Source: Streptomyces sp. NBC_00190 (GTDB lineage Bacteria > Actinomycetota > Actinomycetes > Streptomycetales > Streptomycetaceae). Taken from it: a DNA stretch of 64,000 bases. The DNA is taken from the NCBI RefSeq assembly GCF_036203305.1, contig NZ_CP108131.1:2542001-2606000 (forward strand), written 5' to 3'. The translations under genes and the position numbers were made by a program. The notes below the pieces were generated by a model. It made no database searches. It saw nothing but the letters and a program-made list of their open reading frames with translations, and was not told where the DNA came from. Below, in pieces: positions 24,914 through 32,448 of the stretch. Numbering within the stretch: position 1 is the first letter of the stretch; each line of letters begins with the position of its first letter.

Positions 24914-24929
24914 TTATCCGATTATCCGA
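24914..24929. promoter_or_regulatory. Tandem TTATCCGA repeat
   Basis: TTATCCGA occurs twice head-to-tail in an AT-rich patch that is unusual for this genome. It lies in the glnE / PIG-L divergent promoter region, about 55 bases upstream of the PIG-L start. It is a candidate regulator site; no regulator is known. Confidence 0.4.
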
Positions 24930-24982
24930 AGATTTATGACGTGATGGGGACCGCTCCCCGCAGACCGGTGACGAGGAGCCCC

Positions 24983-27637
24983 ATGTCCGACGCACGCCCC
25001 GGCCCTGGCCCTGGTCCCGGTCCCGGTGCGGCTCGGCAGGACCCCGGAGCCTGGGACCCGCAGGGTCCGTCGGGCCACCCCGGCTGGGAACAGGCGCCGC
25101 CGCCCGGTCCCGCGTGGCAGCACCACGGGGCCGGAGCCTGGGACCCGCAGGACCCGTCGGGCCACCCCGGCTGGGAACAGGCGCCGCCCCCCGGTCCCGC
25201 GTGGCAGCACCACGGGGCCGGAACCTGGGACCCGCAGGACCCGTCGGCCGACACCGCCTGGGAACGGGCGACCCCGCCGACGGCTGACGGGCGGGCCGGC
25301 ACGGGCGAAGCCCCGGAGCCGCACGTCCCCGCCGGGCGCAGGGCCGCGCGGCGGGCCCGCGCGGCCGAGGGCACCGGCGGCCGGCGCGGCAGGGCGAAGA
25401 CCCCCGCCGCGCCGGAGCCGAAGCGCGGGCGCCGGGCCAAGGCTCCCGCCACCGCCGACTCGCCCACCGCGCCGGAGGCGAAGCGCGGGCGCCGTCGCGC
25501 AGCGGGCTCGGCCCCGGCCGCCACCGGATCACGCACCACGCCGCAGGCGAAAGGGCGCCACCGGGCCGGGCTCGTCAAGGTCGTCGCCTTCTGTGCGGCC
25601 ACCGCCGCCGGCAGCATGCTCCTGCTTCGGGGCAACGACGCCCTCGCCCGCCTGGAGTCCCCCGCCGCTCCCGAGAGCAGGGCCGCGGCCCCGGCGGCCG
25701 CCGCCGACGCGCCCGACCCCGGCCGGGTGCTCCAGATCGTCGCGCACCCGGACGACGACCTGTATTTCATGAATCCGGACCTGCGCTATTCCATATCCGC
25801 CGGCCACCCCGTGACCTCGGTCTACCTGACCTCCGGCGAGGCCGACGGCATCAACGCCGTCGCCGCCAAGGAGGCCGGCACCCCGGCCAACAAGCCCAGG
25901 TACGCCGAGGCCCGACAGAACGGCATCCGCGCCGCCTACGCCAAGATGGCCACCGGCGACCGCAGCAGCGCCTGGAAGCGCACCGTCGTCCCGACCAAGG
26001 GCGGCGGCCAGGCCGAGGTCGACGTCCTCGTCGCCAAGCCCGAGGTGAACCTCGTCTGGCTGCAGCTGCGCGAGGCCGGCAACGTGTACGACGACGTCCC
26101 GGACAGCCTGCACGGCCTGTGGGACGGCAAGGTCCCCCGCCTGGAGTCGATGCTCACCTCCGGCACCCCGGTCAAGCAGCGGTTCGCGTACACGAAGGAC
26201 CAGGTCGTCCAGACCCTCGTCGGCGTCCTGGAGCAGTACCGGCCGACCACCGTCCGCTCCCAGGACCCGACCCCCGGCCGGCACCCCGACACCAAGCACT
26301 ACACCGACCACCAGGACCACTTCTACGGCGCCCGCTTCGCGCAGCTGGCGACCGCGGCGTACGCGAAGGACGTCAAGGACCGGCCGCACTTCGCGGTGCA
26401 GAACTACCTCGGCTACTTCAACGGCTCCCTGCCCAGCGCCCTGGACCCGGACGAGGCCAAGGAGAAGCTGGACATCCTGGGTACGTACGCCTGGCTCGAC
26501 AGGCAGAACCACTGCGGCAGCGACGCCGGCTGCGGCGACCTCAAGATCTCCGACCACCCGGCGGGCAACCGCTGGTCCGACTCCATCAACTACGCGCGCG
26601 GCACCAGCACCTCCTGGCTGACCTCCGACAAGGAGTACGGGCTGTGGGCCTTCAAGGTGCTCGACGGCCGGGTCGCCGTCTGGCACCGGACGGGCCTGAT
26701 CGGCCGCTGGAGCGGGCCGGTCCTGCTTCCCGGCACCGGCATGGACCCGGGCATGTCCACCGTCACCCTGAAGGACGGCCGGATAGCCGCCTTCGGCACC
26801 CGTACCTCCTTCGGCGCGAAGCCCGCCGACTACAGGCGCGAGGTCGTCTACGCGGTCCAGCAGCGCCCGGGCTCCGAGGAGTTCGGGGAATGGCAGTCGC
26901 TGGGCACCCCGGAGACCGCGGACGAGAACTGGACCTCCGACATCAGCGCGCCCGCCGTCTCGGTCGACGGCACCGGCCAGCTGGCGGCGTACGTCCGCGA
27001 CGGCGCGTCCACCCTGCGCGGGCGGGTGCAGCAGGCGGGCGGCGGCTGGGGCCCGTGGGAGAAGTACGGCGGCGCCGATCTGCACGGCACCCCGGCCACC
27101 GCGACCGACGGCGCCGGGCGGCGGATGGTGTTCTCCTCGACGTCCAAGACGGTGGTGGGCTGGGTGCAGCCGAAGCCGGGCGCCGCGCTGGGGCCGGCCA
27201 CCGCCACCGGGCTGCCCGACACCACGCTCCCGCTCACCGCGGAGGGCCGCGAGGGCGGGGTACGGCTGTGGTTCCGCAAGCCGGGATCCGGCAACGTCCG
27301 TACCGCCCTGCTGACGGGTGACGGCGGGCTGAAGGTGAACCACCTCACCGACCTCGGCGGCCTCCAGGGCTTCGGCGCGGTGACGGCGAGCGGGCACGTG
27401 CTGGCGGGCCGCACGGCGGGCGGGCAGCTGGGCTCGGGCCTCGGGGAGGGGCGGCCGTGGGAGCGGTCGCCGCTGATGTTCGTCGGTGCGCCTTCCTCGA
27501 CGATGACCGGGAAGAACCTGGTCAGCCTGGCGGTGCTGGGGATGGACGCGCGGCTGTACGTGACCTCGTCGGCGGACGCGCCGGACGCGCACCTGGCGCC
27601 CTGGCAGCCGGTGGGCCCGCCCAACACGGCTCCGTAG
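24983..27637 (+). CDS. Membrane-anchored PIG-L deacetylase with propeller-like C-terminal domain
   Basis: An 884-residue protein from ATG 24983 (GAGGAG in front). Order: Pro/Gly/Trp-rich cytoplasmic tail with 29-residue tandem repeats (22-100), basic Ala-rich linker, one membrane helix (GLVKVVAFCAATAAGSMLLL, about 195-214), PIG-L domain with AHPDDDLYFMNPDL (about 253-266) and the downstream YTDHQDHFYGARF histidine motif, then ~330 residues of repeated W/G strands (GEWQSLGTPE, GWGPWEKYGG) like a tectonin/PLL beta-propeller. Likely a zinc deacetylase of an extracellular N-acetyl sugar. Closely related to the next large gene but differently anchored. Substrate unknown. Confidence 0.85.
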   Translation: MSDARPGPGPGPGPGAARQDPGAWDPQGPSGHPGWEQAPPPGPAWQHHGAGAWDPQDPSGHPGWEQAPPPGPAWQHHGAGTWDPQDPSADTAWERATPPTADGRAGTGEAPEPHVPAGRRAARRARAAEGTGGRRGRAKTPAAPEPKRGRRAKAPATADSPTAPEAKRGRRRAAGSAPAATGSRTTPQAKGRHRAGLVKVVAFCAATAAGSMLLLRGNDALARLESPAAPESRAAAPAAAADAPDPGRVLQIVAHPDDDLYFMNPDLRYSISAGHPVTSVYLTSGEADGINAVAAKEAGTPANKPRYAEARQNGIRAAYAKMATGDRSSAWKRTVVPTKGGGQAEVDVLVAKPEVNLVWLQLREAGNVYDDVPDSLHGLWDGKVPRLESMLTSGTPVKQRFAYTKDQVVQTLVGVLEQYRPTTVRSQDPTPGRHPDTKHYTDHQDHFYGARFAQLATAAYAKDVKDRPHFAVQNYLGYFNGSLPSALDPDEAKEKLDILGTYAWLDRQNHCGSDAGCGDLKISDHPAGNRWSDSINYARGTSTSWLTSDKEYGLWAFKVLDGRVAVWHRTGLIGRWSGPVLLPGTGMDPGMSTVTLKDGRIAAFGTRTSFGAKPADYRREVVYAVQQRPGSEEFGEWQSLGTPETADENWTSDISAPAVSVDGTGQLAAYVRDGASTLRGRVQQAGGGWGPWEKYGGADLHGTPATATDGAGRRMVFSSTSKTVVGWVQPKPGAALGPATATGLPDTTLPLTAEGREGGVRLWFRKPGSGNVRTALLTGDGGLKVNHLTDLGGLQGFGAVTASGHVLAGRTAGGQLGSGLGEGRPWERSPLMFVGAPSSTMTGKNLVSLAVLGMDARLYVTSSADAPDAHLAPWQPVGPPNTAP
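25046..25282 (+). repeat. 87-base coding tandem repeat (2.5 copies)
   Basis: Units at 25046-25132 and 25133-25219, with a partial third unit, code for GAWDPQxPSGHPGWEQAPPP plus GPAWQHHGA. The tract forms the Trp/Pro-rich cytoplasmic tail of the membrane PIG-L protein. Copy number is likely to vary between strains. Confidence 0.85.
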
Positions 27638-27838
27638 CGGAAGCCCGGCGCCCGGGAGCCCCAGCACGTGGGAGCCCAGCGCCGGGGGTCCGACGCCCGG
27701 GCGCCCAACACCCCCTATCCGCACGCCGGTTGGGACCGCGGTGCGGACGGATATCCTCCACTTTCCTGTCACATATCAGGACCAAAAGCTCCACAACGCA
27801 CCGGCGCAGCCGGCCGTCTTCGGAAAGCAGGAGCAATC

Positions 27839-27873
27839 GGCGAAATCGGCGAACCAAGTTCCCTGATTTCGCC
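27839..27873 (+). promoter_or_regulatory. Hairpin in the leader of the second large PIG-L gene
   Basis: Nine-base perfect arms, GGCGAAATC (27839-27847) and GATTTCGCC (27865-27873), enclose a 17-base loop, 56 bases upstream of the next start codon. The 290-base gap between the two PIG-L genes has no other gene; its 5' half is GC-rich with partly repeated GCGCCCGGG/GCGCCGGGG blocks. May be a promoter-proximal operator or a weak terminator. Confidence 0.35.
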
Positions 27874-27928
27874 TCTCTCTGACTGCTCAGCGGTTTTTCC
27901 CGCCCGGAACGAACCCAAGGCGTGACCG

Positions 27929-29989
27929 ATGCCCTTGACCCGTCGCCGCTTCGCGGCTCTGCTCACCGCGCTGACGGCCGGTGCCACCGGCGTGTTCGCC
28001 GTGGCCTCCGGCCAGCAGACGCCGGCCGAGGCCACGGCGGAGACGGGCCCGGTCGCGGCCCTGCCCGCGAGCGTCACCGCCGGGTCGGTCGTCCAGATCG
28101 TCGCCCACCCCGACGACGACCTGTTCTTCATGAACCCCGACCTCAGCCGGTCGCTGCTGTCCGGCATACCGGTGACCACCGCCTACCTCACCTCCGGCGA
28201 GGCCGACGGCCGCAACGAGGCGCACGGCGCGAGCGTCAAGGACCCGGAGCAGCCTGCCGACCGCACCCACTACGCGGAGGCGCGGCAGAACGGCATCCGC
28301 TCCGCCTACGCCCAGATGGCGACCGGCGACCGGACCAGCGCCTGGAAGCGCACCGTCATACCCACCGCGGGCGGGGGCCAGGCCGAGCTCGACGTCCTCA
28401 TCGCGAAGCCGCAGGTCAACCTGGTCTGGCTGCAGCTGCGCGAGGCCCGCAGCACCGGCGAGGACACCCCCGACAGCCTGCGCGGCCTGTGGAACGGCAA
28501 GATAGCCGCGCTGGGTGCCCAGCTGACCTCCGGCACCCCGGTCAAGCAGCAGTTCACGTACACGAAGGACCAGCTGATACAGGCGATAGCCGGGGTCCTG
28601 GCACGCTACCGGCCGACGACGATACGCATGCAGGACCCGACGCCGGGCCGGTACGGGGACCCCGGCACCGGCAAGTACACCGACCACCAGGACCACATGT
28701 ACGGGGCGCGGTTCGTGCAGGCCGCCACCACCGCGTACGCCGCCCAGGTCACGGACCGCCCGCACTTCTCGGTCCAGAACTACCTCGGCTACCACAACAG
28801 CACCCTCCCGCACGCGCTGGACCCGCAGACGGCCGAGACGAAGACCGGCTACCTGAAGACGTACGCCTGGCACGACCACCAGGACTACTGCGGCTCCCCC
28901 TCGGGCTGCGGCGACCGGAAGGTCGCGGGCAACCCGACCGGGCGCAACTGGGCCCAGTCGCTGCGCTACAGCCGCGCCGACCACAGCTCCTGGCTGGCCG
29001 AGGGCACGCCCGGCCGGCTCTGGGCCTTCGCCACGCTGGACGGGCAGACCGCCTACTGGACCCGGGCACCCGGCGGCGACTGGGCGGGACCGGCCCTCCT
29101 CCCGGGTACGGGCATCGACCCCGGGGCGAGCACCGCACGCTTCCCGGACGGGCGGATCGCGGTCGTCGCCACCCGCACGGCTTTCGGCCCGGTACCGACG
29201 GGCTACCTGCGCGAGGTCGTGTACGCCGTCCAGTCCGCGCCCGACGGCCCGTTCGGCCCGTGGCAGTCGCTCGGCAGCCCCGAAGTGGCCGACGAGGACG
29301 GCACGTCGGCGATCAGCGCTCCCTCGGCGGGCGTGGACGCGGACGGCCGGCTCACCGTGTACCTCCGCGACGCCCGGCGCACGCTGCGCGCCACCGCCCA
29401 GCTGCCGGGCGGCGGCTTCTCCGCCTGGCGGCGCCTGGGTGGCGAGGACCTGCAGGGCGACCCGGTGACGGCGGTCGACTCGGCCGGACGCCGCCACGTG
29501 TACGCCACCACCACGAAGTCGGTCCTGGCCTGGACCCAGGCCGGCCCGGGCTCCCCGCTGTCCGGGCCGTCGGAGACGGGCCTGCCCGCCACGACGGTCC
29601 CCCTCTCGGCGGCCCCGGACGGCGCGGGCGTCCGCCTGTACTTCCGCCGCCCCGACTCGGGGGTCGTCCGCACCGCCCTGGTCACGGCCGGCCCGGGCAA
29701 GCCCCAGGTCTCCAGCGTCGCGGAGGCGGGCGGCCGGGCGGGCTACGGCGCGGTCGCCGGCGCGGGCCGCCTCATCTCGGGCCGCGCGGACAGCGGCACC
29801 ATCGGCACGACGGGCCTGGGCGGCCCGCCCGCGTGGACGGAGTCCGCGATGCTCTACGCGGGCGCCCCGGCGGCCGTCCTCGAACTCTCGGGCGCCACCA
29901 CGGCGGTCCTCGGGCTGGACGCGCAACTCCACATCACATCGACCCCGCGCGCCTCGACCACCCCGGCCTGGCACCGCGCGGTCCGCTGA
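27929..29989 (+). CDS. Secreted PIG-L deacetylase with propeller-like C-terminal domain
   Basis: A 686-residue protein. The N-terminus MPLTRRRFAALLTALTAG resembles a Tat signal (RRxF then hydrophobic). The PIG-L domain carries AHPDDDLFFMNPDL (about 59-72) and YTDHQDHMYGARF, aligned almost residue for residue with the preceding gene, as are TSGEADG, AEARQNGIRSAYAQMATGD and VNLVWLQLREA. The C-terminal ~330 residues are the same propeller-like domain. The pair therefore arose by duplication, with one copy membrane-anchored and one exported. Likely substrate: an N-acetylated extracellular or cell-wall sugar. No sugar transferase is adjacent. Confidence 0.85.
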   Translation: MPLTRRRFAALLTALTAGATGVFAVASGQQTPAEATAETGPVAALPASVTAGSVVQIVAHPDDDLFFMNPDLSRSLLSGIPVTTAYLTSGEADGRNEAHGASVKDPEQPADRTHYAEARQNGIRSAYAQMATGDRTSAWKRTVIPTAGGGQAELDVLIAKPQVNLVWLQLREARSTGEDTPDSLRGLWNGKIAALGAQLTSGTPVKQQFTYTKDQLIQAIAGVLARYRPTTIRMQDPTPGRYGDPGTGKYTDHQDHMYGARFVQAATTAYAAQVTDRPHFSVQNYLGYHNSTLPHALDPQTAETKTGYLKTYAWHDHQDYCGSPSGCGDRKVAGNPTGRNWAQSLRYSRADHSSWLAEGTPGRLWAFATLDGQTAYWTRAPGGDWAGPALLPGTGIDPGASTARFPDGRIAVVATRTAFGPVPTGYLREVVYAVQSAPDGPFGPWQSLGSPEVADEDGTSAISAPSAGVDADGRLTVYLRDARRTLRATAQLPGGGFSAWRRLGGEDLQGDPVTAVDSAGRRHVYATTTKSVLAWTQAGPGSPLSGPSETGLPATTVPLSAAPDGAGVRLYFRRPDSGVVRTALVTAGPGKPQVSSVAEAGGRAGYGAVAGAGRLISGRADSGTIGTTGLGGPPAWTESAMLYAGAPAAVLELSGATTAVLGLDAQLHITSTPRASTTPAWHRAVR

Positions 29990-30126
29990 AGGGCGTGACG
30001 CAATCCCCGAAATTTGAAGATCTTTCTAGAAACATATTCCATAACTGCCTTCCGTGGGGCGACACTTGTCGTGCGTCATCCCCAGGCCGACGAGGAGCGT
30101 CGGAACCCTGTGCGAGGAGGCTTCTG

Positions 30127-30300
30127 GTGAAGATCAAGGGCTTCAAGTTCTTCTGCGGGGAGTGCCGGTACCGCACTTCCCTGACGAAGCAGTCCAAGGC
30201 CCTGGAGGACATCCAGGACCACTACGACCGCAAGCACTCGGGGAACTACCCACCCGAATTCCTCTACGCGGCCAAGGTCAAGCGCGGCCTTTTCGGCTAG
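30127..30300 (+). CDS. Small C2H2-zinc-finger-like protein
   Basis: A 57-residue basic protein from GTG 30127 with GAGGAGG six bases upstream. It reads FKFFCGECRYRTSLTKQSK, then a helix ending DHYDRKHSG: two Cys (CxxC) and two His (HxxxxxH) spaced like a single C2H2 zinc finger. Short finger proteins of this kind occur in actinobacteria, function unknown; nucleic-acid binding is plausible. It is preceded by the PIG-L gene with a 137-base gap, so it may have its own promoter. Confidence 0.75.
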   Translation: MKIKGFKFFCGECRYRTSLTKQSKALEDIQDHYDRKHSGNYPPEFLYAAKVKRGLFG

Positions 30301-30600
30301 TCCCAGCAGGGCGCGGGCGAGCCGTCGATCTCTGCGCCGACCAGTACTTCGACTCCGGTTCCGGCCCCGAAGTCGGGTGCGGTCTCCACCTCGGTGTGGC
30401 CCGCCGGGGGTGAGGCCCGGGGCGGCTTCGCGTCGAGGATCGCGAGGGACGACATGTCCTTCAACCGCTGCTCCGAGTCCTCGCACGACACGGACGGGCC
30501 GATCAGGGAGCAGCCGGCCAGACCGTCGGCGAGCACGGTGACGAGGGAGGCCGACAGCAGGAGGGCGGTCGGACGGCCGGTCCGGGCAGGTACACGATGC
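30297..30600 (-). pseudogene. Lipoprotein gene missing its start (5'-truncated)
   Basis: The minus-strand frame encodes a lipoprotein signal, RPTALLLSASLVTVLADG then LAGC, and a mature part containing PSVSCEDSEQRLKDMSSLAI and ending GSPAPCWD. No ATG, GTG or TTG lies upstream of the signal peptide in frame; the first start codon (GTG 30536) falls inside it. Immediately upstream is an IS5-like remnant, so an insertion and deletion probably removed the beginning. The final codons overlap the zinc-finger gene's stop on the other strand. Confidence 0.5.
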
Positions 30601-30679
30601 TCCAGCGGTGTCGCTCTGGGCGGGGGGCGAAGGGGGCAGCGGGACGGGTCATAGCCCCGGTCCCGCAGACCGTAACGCT

Positions 30680-30778
30680 CCGGCGCGTCGACACCTGCGG
30701 CCGGCCCGGCTTGATGCCCGGCGGCATCAGCGGCTCAAGCCGGGCCCACTGGCCATTCGCCGGATCCCCACGTACCAC
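30680..30778 (-). mobile_element. IS5-family transposase N-terminal remnant
   Basis: About 33 codons from a GTG at 30778 read VRGDPANGQWARLEPLMPPG then IKPGRPQVSTRR, matching the start of IS5-type transposases (xxQWARLEPLLPxGxKxGRPxxxxRR). Similarity then stops abruptly. No terminal inverted repeats or target duplication were recognised, so it is only a fragment. The stretch 30300-30830 has no intact gene. Confidence 0.5.
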
Positions 30779-30782
30779 AGCG

Positions 30783-30819
30783 CGCCGGGCCGCACCCGCT
30801 GCTCGCGGGTACGGCCCGG
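30783..30819 (-). terminator. Hairpin terminator after the surface protein gene
   Basis: Sixteen-base arms (GCCGGGCCGCACCCGC against GCGGGTACGGCCCGGC, one mismatch) with a 5-base loop begin 13 bases beyond the stop of the minus-strand gene at 30833-31441. No U-tract. Confidence 0.7.
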
Positions 30820-30832
30820 CGACGGTGCGGAC

Positions 30833-31441
30833 TCAGCCGCGGCCGACGGCCCGACGGCGCAGCAGCGCGAACCCGGCGGCGCCGACACCCGCGGCAGCGA
30901 TCACGCCTCCGCCGATGAGGTTGTTCCGCTCGCCGCCCCCGTCCCCGTCTCCGAACTCGGCGCCGGCGGCGACGGGACCCTTGGGCACCACGCTGGTCTG
31001 GCCCGTGCCGGTACCACTGCTCTTACCGGCGCCTTCGAGGGTGCAGCCCTTGGGCAGCGCGGGGAAGTCCTGGGTGCCGTATCCGGTGCTTCCGCCCTGG
31101 GTCTTGGTCTTGAGCTTGGGCGTAGCGCTGTAGGGGTTGAGGATCTCGGCGTAAATGCCCGCCGACGCCGGGAGCTTGGGGTGTGCGCGGTCGAGAGTGC
31201 CCAGCCTCTTGATCGGGTCACCGGGTCCGTCTTCGAAGGTCACCGAAGGGCCCTTCGGGCTCATGGTCATCCGCGCGCTGGTGCCGGCACCGATGTCGTT
31301 CACCGCGGTCACGGTGCAGTGGTCGGCAGTGGTGGACGCCGCGGAAGCGACGGCCGGAGTGAGGGCCGCACCCGTCAGCGCGGCCGTGACGACGGCGGCG
31401 CACAACATGGTGCGGCGGATGGCGGTGGCGTAGGTCGACAT
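30833..31441 (-). CDS. Secreted, C-terminally membrane-anchored protein of unknown function
   Basis: A 202-residue protein from ATG 31441. A Sec signal (RRTMLCAAVVTAALTGAALT...AVASAA) is followed by a ~110-residue exterior domain with a single Cys pair (HCTVTAVNDIGAG; PKGCTLEGAG). A Gly/Ser/Thr-rich stem leads to a C-terminal hydrophobic helix (LIGGGVIAAAGVGAAGFALL) and RRR tail. The layout imitates sortase substrates but no LPxTG/LAxTG motif precedes the helix, so it is probably held by the helix itself. No family recognised. Confidence 0.75.
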   Translation of the reverse strand: MSTYATAIRRTMLCAAVVTAALTGAALTPAVASAASTTADHCTVTAVNDIGAGTSARMTMSPKGPSVTFEDGPGDPIKRLGTLDRAHPKLPASAGIYAEILNPYSATPKLKTKTQGGSTGYGTQDFPALPKGCTLEGAGKSSGTGTGQTSVVPKGPVAAGAEFGDGDGGGERNNLIGGGVIAAAGVGAAGFALLRRRAVGRG

Positions 31442-31713
31442 GAACGACTCCAGGCAGAGGAATGGGCGGGAAGAGTCGCAATGCCGCCCCCTCTGTCGTG
31501 TGGGGCCGCTGAGGCGTGGCGGTTCTGCTGATATGAACCTATCGATCACCTTCGCCGGAACTATCCGTTCCCTGTCACAGGCTCGTGACATGCAGACCTG
31601 CACGGAAGTTCCGGGCGCCCCGGGCGTCCAGGGCCAAGACGGCCGGCCTGGTCGAACTTCGCGTAACGCACGCGGATATGAGCAGATTTCTACCCGTTCA
31701 ACCCTATGGTGGC

Positions 31714-32349
31714 GTGGTGAACGGTCACCAGCGGGTGCGGGACGACGAGGGGAGCTCGGCCCGGATCCTCGCGCTGTCGGACGGCGTCTTCGCCATCGCG
31801 ATGACGCTGCTGGCGCTGGACATCGCGCTGCCCGCCGGACTGGACCCGGCCGGTTTCGAAGAGTCGCTGGCGGACGTGGTGCCCAACCTGTGGGCGTACG
31901 CCCTCAGCTTCGCGGTCATCGCAGCGTTCTGGCGGGGCCACCATCAGGTCTTTCGGTACGTGCGGGACGTGGACGGCACCGTCGTCAAGCTCGGTTTGCT
32001 GAACCTCGGGCTGATCGCCCTGATGCCCTTCCCCACCACCCTGCTGGCCGAGTACGGGGGCCAGCCGCAGTCGGTGGCCGTCTACTCCGGCGCCGTCGCG
32101 GCCATCGGGGCCGCACAGCTCGCGCTGACGGTCGTGCTGTGGAAGCGCCCGTGGCTGAGCAGCACGGCGATGCCCGATCCCGTGGCGCACAACGACGTGC
32201 TCGACATGGCGTCGACGGTGCTGGTCTTCGCCGTCGCCGTGCCGCTCGCCTTCGTCTCCCCGGTGGCCGCGGAGCTGTGGTGGGCGGTGCTGGTCCCGGT
32301 CAAGGTGGTGCTGGGCCGGCAGGGCAAACGCCTGCGCGCGGCCCCGTAG
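31714..32349 (+). CDS. TMEM175-family (DUF1211) potassium channel-like membrane protein
   Basis: About 211 residues with six hydrophobic segments. The diagnostic first helix is ARILALSDGVFAIAMTLLAL, where the (R)xxxFSDxxxxxxxT-type pattern of TMEM175 proteins is recognisable. Bacterial members form tetrameric K+ channels without the TVGYG filter. The start is uncertain: GTG at 31714 or 31717 (used here) or ATG at 31678; no clear ribosome site. It stands alone, divergent from the surface protein gene. Confidence 0.75.
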   Translation: MVNGHQRVRDDEGSSARILALSDGVFAIAMTLLALDIALPAGLDPAGFEESLADVVPNLWAYALSFAVIAAFWRGHHQVFRYVRDVDGTVVKLGLLNLGLIALMPFPTTLLAEYGGQPQSVAVYSGAVAAIGAAQLALTVVLWKRPWLSSTAMPDPVAHNDVLDMASTVLVFAVAVPLAFVSPVAAELWWAVLVPVKVVLGRQGKRLRAAP

Positions 32350-32448
32350 CGGTGTCGCGCATCCAGGCACTGTGTGAGGCGCCATTCGGGGGAACAACGG
32401 GTGTCGCGCACAGAAGGGCCGCAGGTGCGGCTCCTACGTTCGGCTGCC

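Noticed and set aside
21819..24944. Very long open frames on both strands across glnE
   Set aside because: Compositionally biased shadows (Gly/Val/Asp or Arg/Pro rich) of the real GlnE frame, which has both catalytic motifs.
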